Positions 16,825 through 25,693 of a DNA stretch of 64,000 nucleotides are shown here, piece by piece. Where the stretch lies: contig CACXPH010000002.1 in the NCBI GenBank assembly GCA_902769535.1, positions 1 through 64,000 on the forward strand. Direction: 5' to 3'. Each line of letters starts with the position of its first letter. Position 1 is the stretch's first letter. The translations under genes were made by a program, and so were the position numbers. This DNA comes from an uncultured Bacteroidales bacterium (GTDB lineage Bacteria > Bacteroidota > Bacteroidia > Bacteroidales > Paludibacteraceae). The notes beneath the pieces are model-generated. The model was not told where the DNA came from. It did no database searches and saw only the letters and a program-made list of their open reading frames with translations.

Positions 16825-17560
16825 CACGACTGCTGTCATATGGAAAACAATCGGCGTATGCCTGGCTGCAGCACTGCTGATAACGGCGGTGGTCTTGGGT
16901 TATCGCATGCGTCCGACGGCATCGACCTGTCCCGCCTTGACGTATATCATCGAGGATCAGAAAGAGCGCATGTACTTCACGCCGTCCGAATTGGATGCCA
17001 TGCTCCGTGCGGAGAATAGTTACCCTGTCGGTCGCACCTTGGATATAGGTCTGCTTCACCGCATCGAGACCGCTGTACGACAGCACCCGATGATACGCAC
17101 GGCCGAGTGTTACGCCACGCCGCGTAACGAGGTACGCATCCGTATCACGCAGCGTGTGCCGTTACTCATGGTGGCTATGCCGAACGAGGCGTATTTCATT
17201 GACACCGACCGAAAAGTCATGCCCGTTCGTGCGTCCGTCAAAGACAAAGTGCTGGTCGTAACCGGTGCGGTAGGTGTGCAGATGGCTGCTCATTCTTTGG
17301 CGGAGTTCGCGTTATGGCTGCAGGACGAGCCCTACTGGCATGAACGTATCCACCACTTGCATGTGCGCAACCCGCAGATGGTCTATATCTACCTGCGTGG
17401 CGAGAACCAGCCGCGTATCGTGTTGGGTAACATGAAGCGCTACGAACAGAAATTAGATAAGTTGCAGACCTTCTTCGAGAAAGGGAAGGAGGCACTCAAG
17501 GATAAGAACTATCAAGAACTTGACCTGCGTTTCAAAGGTCAGGTGATAGGAAGGTATTAA
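16817..17560 (+). CDS. ftsQ: Cell division protein FtsQ
   Basis: FtsQ is a single-pass inner-membrane protein of the divisome that joins cytoplasmic and periplasmic parts. The 247-aa protein has one transmembrane helix at about 9-29 and then the POTRA and beta domains (PSELDAMLRAEN, AECYATPRNEVRIRITQRVPLL, and MPNEAYFIDTDRKVMPV near 125). Sequence identity is weak, as is usual for FtsQ, but the place between murC and ftsA decides the call. The start overlaps murC by eight bases. Confidence 0.88.
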   Translation: MSNTTAVIWKTIGVCLAAALLITAVVLGYRMRPTASTCPALTYIIEDQKERMYFTPSELDAMLRAENSYPVGRTLDIGLLHRIETAVRQHPMIRTAECYATPRNEVRIRITQRVPLLMVAMPNEAYFIDTDRKVMPVRASVKDKVLVVTGAVGVQMAAHSLAEFALWLQDEPYWHERIHHLHVRNPQMVYIYLRGENQPRIVLGNMKRYEQKLDKLQTFFEKGKEALKDKNYQELDLRFKGQVIGRY

Positions 17561-17584
17561 ACGTTAAACTTTAACTATTTACAA
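17557..17584 (+). repeat. Tandem array, four heptamers (TTAAACN)
   Basis: Four units of about TTAAACN start at the ftsQ stop codon and reach to three bases before the ftsA ATG, filling the gap. Confidence 0.65.
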
Positions 17585-17586
17585 CA

Positions 17587-18870
17587 ATGGCAAGAAAACA
17601 AGCAAAAAAAGCGGACACACTTCCTCTGGTGGCAATTGACCTGGGCAGTGACAGCGTCCGTGCCATGGCGGCCAAGCGTATCGCGCCGGATCTTTTTCAG
17701 ATCCTCGGTGTCGAAGAGCGTCCGCAGAAACTCGGTAATGTGTGTGTCGAGCAGGGCATTATCACACAATCTAGCAACGCCGGTTACGTCATCGCAGAGG
17801 TACTCAAACTGTTAGCCAACCGCATCGGCGAAAACGAACTGCCTACGGCTTTTATATCTGTTGGTGGGCAGTCCATGCAGATTGTAGCGGTACATTCGAA
17901 GCGTGACCAAGCGCGTAAAAAAGAGATCAGTCAAGCCTTGCTCGATGAGATGGAGCAGGAGTGTAAAGAGAAGATCGAACGACGCAACCCTGAGGTGGCG
18001 GTCTTAGGCCTCGTGCCTTCTTTCTTCAAACTCGACGGCTTAGAGCAGGATGAAGTGCCTTCGCCCGAACAACGTGCGGCCTTAGTCGAGACCCATTACA
18101 TCGCTTTCTACGGTCGTAAGACCATCGATACCCAATTACAAAAATCGTTCTCACAAGCCGGCCGAAGCATCGAGCACGCGTTCGTGCGTCCGGAGTGTCT
18201 GCTCTCAGCTTTCGCTACCTGCGACGGCAATCATGTGTTGCAAAACGGTTGTGCGGTGCTCGATTTGGGTGCGCAGACAACCAGCCTGACTGTCTATAAA
18301 GGCGGGCAGTATCTGCTCAATAAGGTTGTTCCGAAAGGCGGTTACCATATAACCCGTATGCTTGAGCAGCAGGGCATGAGTTTTACGACGGCAGAGGTGC
18401 TCAAGAAGCAGTTCGGTTGTGCGGCACCTGCCTACCTGACGAAGAACGTGCGTCTGCGTGTTCCGGCAGCCCCTGAGATAGGCGGCGAGATGATCATCGC
18501 TTCGCAGGAGTTGGCGGAGGCTATCGAACTCAAGCTACACGAGATACTCGCGCCGCTCATGGACGAACTCAAGAAAGTGGAGAGCCGCATCCAGACGCTC
18601 TATATAACGGGCGGAGGATCGATGATGGCGGGCATAGCGGAGTATATCCAATCGCTCACGCCGATACGTGTGCAGTACGGTGCGCATAACTTACTGCTGC
18701 ATCGCGACACGGATGAGAAATTCCTCTCTCCCCAGTACACCTCGCTCGTCGGTACGATCTTGTTGGGACAAGACTATCGGGACAATCATAAGAACCAACT
18801 GGTGCGCCAGCCGGGTTTCTTTGATCGCATGAAAGAGAGCACACTCGAGATGTTTATAGACCAGAATTAA
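17587..18870 (+). CDS. ftsA: Cell division protein FtsA
   Basis: FtsA is the actin-like protein that tethers FtsZ filaments to the inner membrane. The 427-aa protein has the ASKHA phosphate motif AIDLGSDSVRAMA near residue 17, the SHS2 insertion (about 85-160), a second phosphate motif VLDLGAQTTSL near 225, and the adenosine motif ITGGGSMMAGI near 340. It ends in an amphipathic segment (RMKESTLEMFIDQN) that may serve as the membrane-targeting helix. Confidence 0.93.
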   Translation: MARKQAKKADTLPLVAIDLGSDSVRAMAAKRIAPDLFQILGVEERPQKLGNVCVEQGIITQSSNAGYVIAEVLKLLANRIGENELPTAFISVGGQSMQIVAVHSKRDQARKKEISQALLDEMEQECKEKIERRNPEVAVLGLVPSFFKLDGLEQDEVPSPEQRAALVETHYIAFYGRKTIDTQLQKSFSQAGRSIEHAFVRPECLLSAFATCDGNHVLQNGCAVLDLGAQTTSLTVYKGGQYLLNKVVPKGGYHITRMLEQQGMSFTTAEVLKKQFGCAAPAYLTKNVRLRVPAAPEIGGEMIIASQELAEAIELKLHEILAPLMDELKKVESRIQTLYITGGGSMMAGIAEYIQSLTPIRVQYGAHNLLLHRDTDEKFLSPQYTSLVGTILLGQDYRDNHKNQLVRQPGFFDRMKESTLEMFIDQN

Positions 18871-18902
18871 TCATAAATTTGCAATCATAAATCAACAATA
18901 TA
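18868..18902 (+). repeat. Tandem array, five heptamers (NAATNNN, e.g. CAATCAT)
   Basis: Five units begin with the ftsA stop TAA and end three bases before the ftsZ ATG. Confidence 0.78.
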
Positions 18903-18905
18903 ACT

Positions 18906-20153
18906 ATGGAAGATTTAATCACGCTGCCTTTGGAAGGCTTAACGGAAGATAGTATCATCAAGGTCATCGGTGTCGGTGGCGGTGGCTGTAATGCCGTCAA
19001 CTACATGCATCGTCAGGGACTCAAAGACGTCTCTTTCCTTGTTTGTAACACCGATCGTCAGGTACTTATCAAGTCCTCTGTACCGAGCAAACTGCAACTG
19101 GGACCAGGTCTGGGTGCCGGTGGTGATCCTGAGACTGCTCGTCAGTATGCAGAGGAGAGTCGCGATCATATACGTGAGGCGCTGAACGACGGCACGCAGA
19201 TGCTCTTCATCACGGCCGGCATGGGTGGCGGTACCGGAACCGGTGCTTCGTCCGTCGTAGCCGAGGTGGCACAGGAAATGGGTATCCTCACTGTAGGTAT
19301 CGTCACGATCCCGTTCGCGTTCGAGGGCAAGAAGAAAATTGAAAAAGCCATGACCGGTGTGGCGCGTCTGGCCAAGCATGTAGATGCTCTGCTCATTATC
19401 AATAATGAGAAACTCAAACAGATCTATCCGGAACTGAACCTGCTTAATGCCTTCAGCAAGTCCGATGACGTCGTATCGAATGCCGCACGTGCAATCGCTG
19501 AGATCATCACTATCCCGGGATATATCAACACGGACTTTGCCGACGTGCGTAACACGCTCCGTAAGGGTGGTGTGGCCATCATGAATATCGGCCGCGCGTC
19601 CGGAGAGAAACGTATTACCAACGCCATCAATGATGCCCTCAACTCGCCGCTCGTGAACACGAACGATGTACACGGCGCCGAGCGTATCTTGCTGCAGTTC
19701 TACTGCTCGACTGAGCACGCTATCGTCATGGAGGAGATTGACCAGATCAATGACTTCGTGCAGGAGGTAGGCGATGATATCGAGGTACAGTGGGGCGCTT
19801 CTATCGACGAGAGTCTCGGTGAAGAAGTGCGTGTGACGGTTATTGCAACGGGTTATAAAGTGGACGGTCTGCCTTCTGAGGACGCTGAGGAAGGAAAGAA
19901 GACTATCGACGAGGCTATCATCGATAACTATCCTCCGCAGATGCCCAAACCGATGGAGGACGAGAAGACCCAACTCATCGACCTGAGTGAGACGCTCTTT
20001 GCGGAAGGTTTCGATCAGCCCCAACAACCCAAGGAGCGCACCGCTTCTACCTCTGCCGATGACGTAGTCATCACAGTGGAGGAGGATACAAAAGTAGAAG
20101 AACCGGCCAAAGAAGAGGCGCACCGTCCCTTCGCATGGATTCGCCGCAAATGA
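18906..20153 (+). CDS. ftsZ: Cell division GTPase FtsZ
   Basis: FtsZ forms the cytokinetic ring at midcell. The 415-aa protein has GVGGGGCNAVNYM near residue 22, the tubulin signature GGGTGTGAS near 106, and the T7 synergy loop NTDFADVRNTL near 208. An acidic linker (about 330-400) leads to a short C-terminal peptide PFAWIRRK that would bind FtsA. Length is normal. It is the last division gene of the set. A heptamer array separates it from the following Wzz-like gene. Confidence 0.97.
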   Translation: MEDLITLPLEGLTEDSIIKVIGVGGGGCNAVNYMHRQGLKDVSFLVCNTDRQVLIKSSVPSKLQLGPGLGAGGDPETARQYAEESRDHIREALNDGTQMLFITAGMGGGTGTGASSVVAEVAQEMGILTVGIVTIPFAFEGKKKIEKAMTGVARLAKHVDALLIINNEKLKQIYPELNLLNAFSKSDDVVSNAARAIAEIITIPGYINTDFADVRNTLRKGGVAIMNIGRASGEKRITNAINDALNSPLVNTNDVHGAERILLQFYCSTEHAIVMEEIDQINDFVQEVGDDIEVQWGASIDESLGEEVRVTVIATGYKVDGLPSEDAEEGKKTIDEAIIDNYPPQMPKPMEDEKTQLIDLSETLFAEGFDQPQQPKERTASTSADDVVITVEEDTKVEEPAKEEAHRPFAWIRRK

Positions 20154-20188
20154 TGTGTAGTGTTTAATGTGTAATGTTTAATGTTAAA
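20154..20188 (+). repeat. Tandem array, five heptamers (TGTTTAA)
   Basis: Five units of TGT[TG]TAA type start directly after the ftsZ stop codon. The ATG of the next gene (20181) spans the boundary of the fourth and fifth units. Confidence 0.82.
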
Positions 20189-21146
20189 AGAAATGGATAG
20201 AGAAATGAATTTCTGGGACCTTTGTGTCGCTTGTTGGAATGCCTTAGGTCGTCTGTGTTCCGCTTGTTGGTGTGTGATAGCGCATATGCTGCGTCTCACC
20301 TATCGTTACTGGTACATCGTTATCACGCTGATCATACTGGCGCTTGCCGGAGGGTATTATATCAGCCGTTATGAGAACACGACCTTCCGTGTCAACGCCA
20401 TCGCCTTGCTGAACGGTCCTACCATTCAGCAGTTCGAGCAGGTGTATGCGCCTATGCGTTCACAACAGTTACTGCCGCCGTGTGCACCTATAGGACCGTT
20501 CTTGTATGATAAGGATGCTTTCGCTTTTGATACCTATCGTGTCATCGATGCCTTACATGACGAAACGGCGGATTATATTGATTTCAAGAAAAAATCCTCT
20601 CCGAAGGACACTACCATGGTGCAGATGCAGGATCGTTTGTGTCTGCAGTTCCGTATCAAAGTGCGTGACATGGGTAAGTTGCCGCAAATAGAAGACGCTT
20701 TGTTAGCGACGCTCAATGCCGATCCGGCCATGCAGGGTTCGTATCAGACCTATCTGGCTAACCTGCGTGAAGAGGTGGCGTTTAACCATCGTCAGGCCGC
20801 TAAACTCGACAGCCTTACGAGCGCCTATTACTTCAACAACCCCGCTATCAGCATGGCGGATGCCAAGGCGCATAACAGCGGCGTTGCTTTCTATGGTGAC
20901 CGTCGTATCCGTCTCTTCCTCAATGAGATATACAAGCAGCAGGCGCATATGCAACGCATGGACTACCGCTTGCAGTTAGCGACTGCACCCGTGGTACTCG
21001 AGAACCATTTTGCGGTGGATCCGAAACCTGTGCACAGTCGCCGACAGATTATGGTATGTTTCTTCCTACTTGCTTGGATAGGCGGTTGCCTTATCGCAGA
21101 GTTCATAGAGAAGCGAAAAGCTATTTACGAGTGGCTAAAACAATAA
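20181..21146 (+). CDS. Two-pass membrane protein, Wzz/chain-length-determinant-like
   Basis: The 321-aa protein has a cysteine/tryptophan-rich N-terminus, transmembrane helices near residues 45-65 and 290-310, and a large helical periplasmic part between. That topology is typical of Wzz-type regulators of polysaccharide chain length, but no strong Wzz motif was seen. The start is 20181, in the heptamer array, or the ATG at 20193. It follows ftsZ and its 3' end overlaps the convergent DedA gene by 26 bases. Confidence 0.65.
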   Translation: MLKEMDREMNFWDLCVACWNALGRLCSACWCVIAHMLRLTYRYWYIVITLIILALAGGYYISRYENTTFRVNAIALLNGPTIQQFEQVYAPMRSQQLLPPCAPIGPFLYDKDAFAFDTYRVIDALHDETADYIDFKKKSSPKDTTMVQMQDRLCLQFRIKVRDMGKLPQIEDALLATLNADPAMQGSYQTYLANLREEVAFNHRQAAKLDSLTSAYYFNNPAISMADAKAHNSGVAFYGDRRIRLFLNEIYKQQAHMQRMDYRLQLATAPVVLENHFAVDPKPVHSRRQIMVCFFLLAWIGGCLIAEFIEKRKAIYEWLKQ

Positions 21147-21774
21147 TTTGTTTTACCGCAAAGTAGAGAATTACTACTCCAACGAGTACGAGTATGGCCA
21201 CGCTTAGTTCGTGGCTATATTCTTTTATGAGGTCCATCTGACCGGCTGCTACGTAACCTATGGTCGCTAAGATGCAGTTCCATATGAACGCGCCTAAGAA
21301 CGTCCACCACAGGAACGCACCGAAATGCATGCGACTCAGACCTGCCGGAATGCTGATCAATTGACGGATACCCGGAATGAAACGACCGATGAACGTGGAT
21401 ACATTCCCTTTCTCGCGGAAATACGCCTCCGCTTTTTCGATTTTCTCGCTCGACAGCAGACACAGATGACCGAGCTTGCTATCCGCGAACTTATAGATGA
21501 TGATACGTCCGAGCCAAACACTCAGACCGTAGTTAATGATCGCACCTATCATGGCACCTAAGGTACCGAAAAGCACGATAAAAAGTACGTCTAACAGGTA
21601 ATTACCTGTTACGCATAGCACACTCTCCGGTTGACCGGCTACAAAGGCAGCTGGCGGAATAACGACCTCACTCGGAAACGGAATAAACGATGACTCTACA
21701 GCCATCAACGCAGTAATCGACGCATAACTCATATGCGCCGAATACCACGTGATAAGTTTATCAATCAGACTCAT
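21121..21774 (-). CDS. DedA family membrane protein
   Basis: DedA proteins are inner-membrane transporters, and several act as flippases for lipid carriers or phospholipids. The 217-aa protein has the family pattern E-SSF-PFPSE near residue 30, the GRFIPGIRQLISIPAG motif near 130, and several hydrophobic helices. Its ATG overlaps the stop of the upstream antiporter gene by one base, so the two form an operon on the minus strand. Confidence 0.88.
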   Translation of the reverse strand: MSLIDKLITWYSAHMSYASITALMAVESSFIPFPSEVVIPPAAFVAGQPESVLCVTGNYLLDVLFIVLFGTLGAMIGAIINYGLSVWLGRIIIYKFADSKLGHLCLLSSEKIEKAEAYFREKGNVSTFIGRFIPGIRQLISIPAGLSRMHFGAFLWWTFLGAFIWNCILATIGYVAAGQMDLIKEYSHELSVAILVLVGVVILYFAVKQIIVLATRK

Positions 21775-23075
21775 TAGATGAAGAGGAGTTGAACGATGAT
21801 ATAAACCGGCAACAGGATGATCAAGCTGAACTTAATCATGTAGCCGAAGAACGACGGCATATCGATGCCTTCTTGCTCTGCGATGGATTTCACCATGAAG
21901 TTAGGTCCGTTGCCGATATAGGTCAGGGCACCAAAGAAGACTGCACCCATCGAGATAGCCTTCATGAACTCCGGAGCGATGCCGGCAACAGCGTCAACAC
22001 CAGCAGGCAGGGTAGTGGCCGTCGCATGGAAGACCATCGCTGTAGGCGCATTATCGAGGAACGCACTCAGTGCACCCGTGCAATACACGAACTGCCACGG
22101 CGCCGTTACAGGCAGCGGGTTTTGCTGCAAGTACATAAGCGCAGGTGTCATCGTAGCGAAGATACCGAGGAAGACGCAAGCCACCTCCAAAATCGGAGTC
22201 CAGGAGTAGTTGTTGTTCACGCGAACCTCTTTCTTGGTCGTAACCCACGATCCGAGGATGATAAGTATGAACGCCCACTCGCGCAGGAGTTTCAGGAACC
22301 ACGGTGCGTCATGTGCTCCCATCGCAGGAATATAGGTCGAGTTGATGAACATCGTGCTCATGATTACGCAGAGCAACCAGAAGATGTTGATGAGACCCGT
22401 AGCCGTCAGTTTCTTCGCCTCGCGTACATCCGCCATGAGGTGCTCAATCGGCTCTTTCTTGTAGAAATAGGTGTCGATTACGAAATAGATAGCCAGCAGC
22501 AAAATGCCCGTAACCGCCCATTCCGGCAGCATGTTCTGCATCCACCACATGAACGGAGTGCCTTTCTGGAACAATAGGAACAAAGGAGGATCACCGAGCG
22601 GTGAAAGCAAACCACCGCAGTTAGCTACGATCGCAATGAAGAACAGCACCGTGTGTACGCGGTACTTACGTTGCTGGATGGTAGCCAATAGCAGACGGAT
22701 CAGCAACATGGCCGCTCCCGTCGTTCCCATAAACGACGCTAACACCCAGCCGATAGCCAAGATGATGGTGTTGGTGGTCGGAGTTGCCTTCAGGTCTCCG
22801 CGGATACAGATACCGCCGGTGGTCACAAACAGCGCCATCAGCAGCAAGATGAAAGGCACGTAGTCGTATATCATCTGGTGCTCCAACTCATGGCTCATGC
22901 CGTTCATGCACAGCCAGATACCTACCGGTACGCCGAGGATCAGCGATACATACAACTTGTGCAAATTCTCTTCCCACCACTCACCTACATGCGGGATGAG
23001 CGGCAGCACTGCGATGCATAATAGCATCACTACAAACGGGATTAACATCCACGCCGGAATTAAATGCTCAAGCAT
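21774..23075 (-). CDS. Sodium:proton antiporter, NhaD/ArsB-like (IT superfamily)
   Basis: The 433-aa protein has about eleven hydrophobic segments. Conserved features of the NhaD-type group are visible: ANCGGLLSPLGDPPLFLLF near residue 155 and FLDNAPTAMVF near 335, with GNGPNFM near 390. It would exchange sodium for protons across the inner membrane. Substrate is inferred from family likeness. It has its own promoter and is coupled to the DedA gene. Confidence 0.78.
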   Translation of the reverse strand: MLEHLIPAWMLIPFVVMLLCIAVLPLIPHVGEWWEENLHKLYVSLILGVPVGIWLCMNGMSHELEHQMIYDYVPFILLLMALFVTTGGICIRGDLKATPTTNTIILAIGWVLASFMGTTGAAMLLIRLLLATIQQRKYRVHTVLFFIAIVANCGGLLSPLGDPPLFLLFQKGTPFMWWMQNMLPEWAVTGILLLAIYFVIDTYFYKKEPIEHLMADVREAKKLTATGLINIFWLLCVIMSTMFINSTYIPAMGAHDAPWFLKLLREWAFILIILGSWVTTKKEVRVNNNYSWTPILEVACVFLGIFATMTPALMYLQQNPLPVTAPWQFVYCTGALSAFLDNAPTAMVFHATATTLPAGVDAVAGIAPEFMKAISMGAVFFGALTYIGNGPNFMVKSIAEQEGIDMPSFFGYMIKFSLIILLPVYIIVQLLFI

Positions 23076-23114
23076 ATTAGTTTTAAGTTTTTAATATTAA
23101 TCTGAAATTGCTTG

Positions 23115-23146
23115 CAAATTTACAAAATTATTCTGATATAACCAAA
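23115..23146 (-). promoter_or_regulatory. Promoter for the antiporter-DedA pair
   Basis: Minus-strand TTTG (23146-23143) and TAAATTTG (23122-23115) are 20 bases apart. The leader is about 35 nt. Confidence 0.6.
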
Positions 23147-23193
23147 TATAATTTTATTTTTCACACTTATCGGCATTTTGTGTCCCTATCCCC

Positions 23194-24390
23194 TTATGAA
23201 ATAACATGCCCTGGCAGTCGGCGGAGATTATATTGGGACGCCATGGTCTCGCCGTACGCGCCAGCACTGCGCATGACGAGAAGGTCTCCTCGTTGTACGG
23301 CGGCTATGTGATAGTTCTCCACAAATACATCGCTTGATTCGCAGACAGGCCCGACGATATCGTATAACTGTTCTTCTTTATCCGGATGGGAGATGTTTTC
23401 CACGCGGTGGAAAGCCCCATACATTGCCGGACGAATCAGATCGTTCATGCCTGCATCAACGATAGCAAACTGTTTGTTCTCTCCTTTTTTGATATATAGC
23501 ACGCGAGTAACGAGGTTACCGCATTGCGCCACGATCGAACGTCCCAACTCGCAATGCGCTTGTTGGTCTGCCCGAAGCTGTAGATGGGTTCGCCAAGTAT
23601 CGAAATAAGACTTAAAGTCCGGTATCGGGAAATGATTCGGGTGCTCATACAGAATACCTAAACCTCCGCCTATGTTAATATGTCGTACGACTGGGTGTAC
23701 CGCTTTGCCCTCATGGTCGGTGCATGTCATTTGCTCCACTTGGGCTACCAGTTCGTTAATTCGATGCGCCAGATGTATAAAAGGCTCCATGTCGGTAATC
23801 TGCGAGCCGATATGAAAATGGAGGCCAAGGAAATCAATCTCGGGCAAACGATAGCATAGTTCCACCGCCTGATTCAGAAATCGCATCGGAATACCGAATT
23901 TATTCTCGCTAAGTCCTGTAGTAATCTTATCATACGTGTGCGCGTTTATATCAGGATTTATGCGCAGGCATACGCGCGCCCGAACTCCCATCTCTGATGC
24001 CAGCGACGAGATGACCTCCAGCTCTTCCATCGATTCTACATTGAAGCAGAAAATACCTTGCTCCAAGGCATAACGTATCTCCTTATCGCTCTTGGCTACT
24101 CCCGCAAAGACAATTTTTTCAGCCGCGAAACCGGCCTCGATGGCTGCTTTTACCTCCCCTCCGCTTACGCAATCTGCTCCTAAGCCGGCTTGGGCAATCA
24201 TTTGCAAGACTGCCGGAGTAGAGCATGCTTTGATGGCATAATGGACGTTAAAAGGTGCGTTAGAACACTCAACGACAGACCGCTCTGTATTAACAGCACG
24301 GAGGGTATCTGACAGCACTTCCATGTCGTAATAATAAAATGGTGTCTCAAGCGTCTCGAAGCGTGCTATGGGAAAATGTCCGGTAATCAT
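23194..24390 (-). CDS. lysA: Diaminopimelate decarboxylase
   Basis: LysA removes CO2 from meso-diaminopimelate to make lysine, using pyridoxal phosphate. The 398-aa fold-type III enzyme has HYAIKAC with the PLP lysine at residue 54, HFHIGSQ near 195, a glycine-rich phosphate site (GGGLGILY near 240), and the C-terminal CESSDVF motif carrying the catalytic Cys of the partner subunit. The ATG overlaps the aspartate kinase stop by four bases, so the first and last lysine-pathway enzymes are coupled. Confidence 0.95.
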   Translation of the reverse strand: MITGHFPIARFETLETPFYYYDMEVLSDTLRAVNTERSVVECSNAPFNVHYAIKACSTPAVLQMIAQAGLGADCVSGGEVKAAIEAGFAAEKIVFAGVAKSDKEIRYALEQGIFCFNVESMEELEVISSLASEMGVRARVCLRINPDINAHTYDKITTGLSENKFGIPMRFLNQAVELCYRLPEIDFLGLHFHIGSQITDMEPFIHLAHRINELVAQVEQMTCTDHEGKAVHPVVRHINIGGGLGILYEHPNHFPIPDFKSYFDTWRTHLQLRADQQAHCELGRSIVAQCGNLVTRVLYIKKGENKQFAIVDAGMNDLIRPAMYGAFHRVENISHPDKEEQLYDIVGPVCESSDVFVENYHIAAVQRGDLLVMRSAGAYGETMASQYNLRRLPGHVIS

Positions 24391-25679
24391 TGGAAAAGAG
24401 CTTTGCTAAGGGATTGTAAAGCAGGTATTTTATAATCGGAGTGAATCAGAAGGGAGATGTTATGGTCGGAACCTCCGTAACTGATCATACGGATCGGAAT
24501 CTCCTTGAGTGCCTGTACAACGACGGATTCGATACCGCGGTTATCGGCACGAAGGTCACCCACAACGGAAATGATCGTCATCCCTTCCTCCACAGAGACC
24601 GTTCCTAATGTGCGCAGTTCGGCTACGATGGCATCAAGTTGGCTGTTGTTGTCCACTGACATGGAAACAGCCACCTCGGAGGTGGTGATCAGGTCAATGG
24701 ATGTGCGGTATTTCTCAAAAACAGAGAACACACGGCTGAGGAATCCATAAGCCATGAGCATTCGGTCGGACTGCACTCGAACGGCGTAGATACCATCTTT
24801 CGCTGCTACTGCTTTGACCGGTTGGGCTGAGGTCTGGTTATTGATTAGCGTTCCCGGTGCATCCGGACACATGGTGTTCAGCAAACGGACTGGCACATTG
24901 TGCATCTTGGCGGGCAAAATACAAGTCGGGTGAAGTATCTTTGCGCCGAAATAAGCGAGCTCTGCTGCTTCATCGAAGCTGATATGCCGCACTGGTTGGG
25001 TTCCTTCTACGAACCGTGGGTCATTATTATGCATGCCGTCTATATCGGTCCAAATCTGAATCTCTTGTGCCTCTAATAGTGCGCCCACAACAGACGCCGT
25101 ATAATCGCTCCCTCCGCGTTTGAGGTTATCTATCTGACCTTCAGCGTTGCGGCAGATGAAGCCTTGGGTGATGATATAACGATGCGTACCGTATGTCTCC
25201 AATTGTGTTTGGAGCAACTGCTCTGTAACCATCAGATCCGGTTCGCCCTCCACGTTGATACGCATATAATCAAGCGCAGGCATCAACACAACGTCCTCGC
25301 CTTGCTGAGACATATACGTAGTCATCATCGTGGTAGAGATCAACTCGCCGAATGAGACTACATCCTTATCGGTTTGCGGAGTATAGGGCTTGAGGCATAT
25401 CTTACGCAGAGCGGAAAAAAGCGGTTGTAGAACCGCATAATCAATAGCCAGGCCTTCACACTCTTTGCGATATTTCGCCTCAAGGGCATCGAGCATGTCG
25501 GTAGCTCCGGAAGCATTGCCCAAACGGATATATTCGGTAGTTTGGAGGAGATGGTTGGTGGTTCCGGACATGGCGGAAAGAACGACGATCTTCTGTTCGC
25601 CGTCTGCAATCAGTTCGGCCACGGATTTCATCCGCTGCGCTGAACCCACACTGGTTCCTCCGAATTTTTGAACTAACAT
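24387..25679 (-). CDS. lysC: Aspartate kinase
   Basis: This enzyme phosphorylates aspartate, the entry to lysine, methionine and threonine synthesis. The 430-aa monofunctional kinase begins VQKFGGTSVGS (residues 3-13), has the catalytic-domain motif GFICRNAEGQ-TLKRGGSDYTA style region near 170-195, and two ACT domains at the C-terminus (about 300-430) for feedback control. There is no fused homoserine dehydrogenase. Pairing with lysA suggests the lysine-branch isozyme. It lies 14 bases after lepA. Confidence 0.93.
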   Translation of the reverse strand: MLVQKFGGTSVGSAQRMKSVAELIADGEQKIVVLSAMSGTTNHLLQTTEYIRLGNASGATDMLDALEAKYRKECEGLAIDYAVLQPLFSALRKICLKPYTPQTDKDVVSFGELISTTMMTTYMSQQGEDVVLMPALDYMRINVEGEPDLMVTEQLLQTQLETYGTHRYIITQGFICRNAEGQIDNLKRGGSDYTASVVGALLEAQEIQIWTDIDGMHNNDPRFVEGTQPVRHISFDEAAELAYFGAKILHPTCILPAKMHNVPVRLLNTMCPDAPGTLINNQTSAQPVKAVAAKDGIYAVRVQSDRMLMAYGFLSRVFSVFEKYRTSIDLITTSEVAVSMSVDNNSQLDAIVAELRTLGTVSVEEGMTIISVVGDLRADNRGIESVVVQALKEIPIRMISYGGSDHNISLLIHSDYKIPALQSLSKALFQ

Positions 25680-25693
25680 GATTAAGTGGGATT

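Noticed and set aside
18939..20123. 394-codon open frame antisense to ftsZ
   Set aside because: FtsZ on the plus strand is unmistakable. The antisense frame has no signal, domain or promoter and is explained by codon bias. Similar long frames antisense to nadE, korA, rlmB and dsbD were dropped for the same reason.
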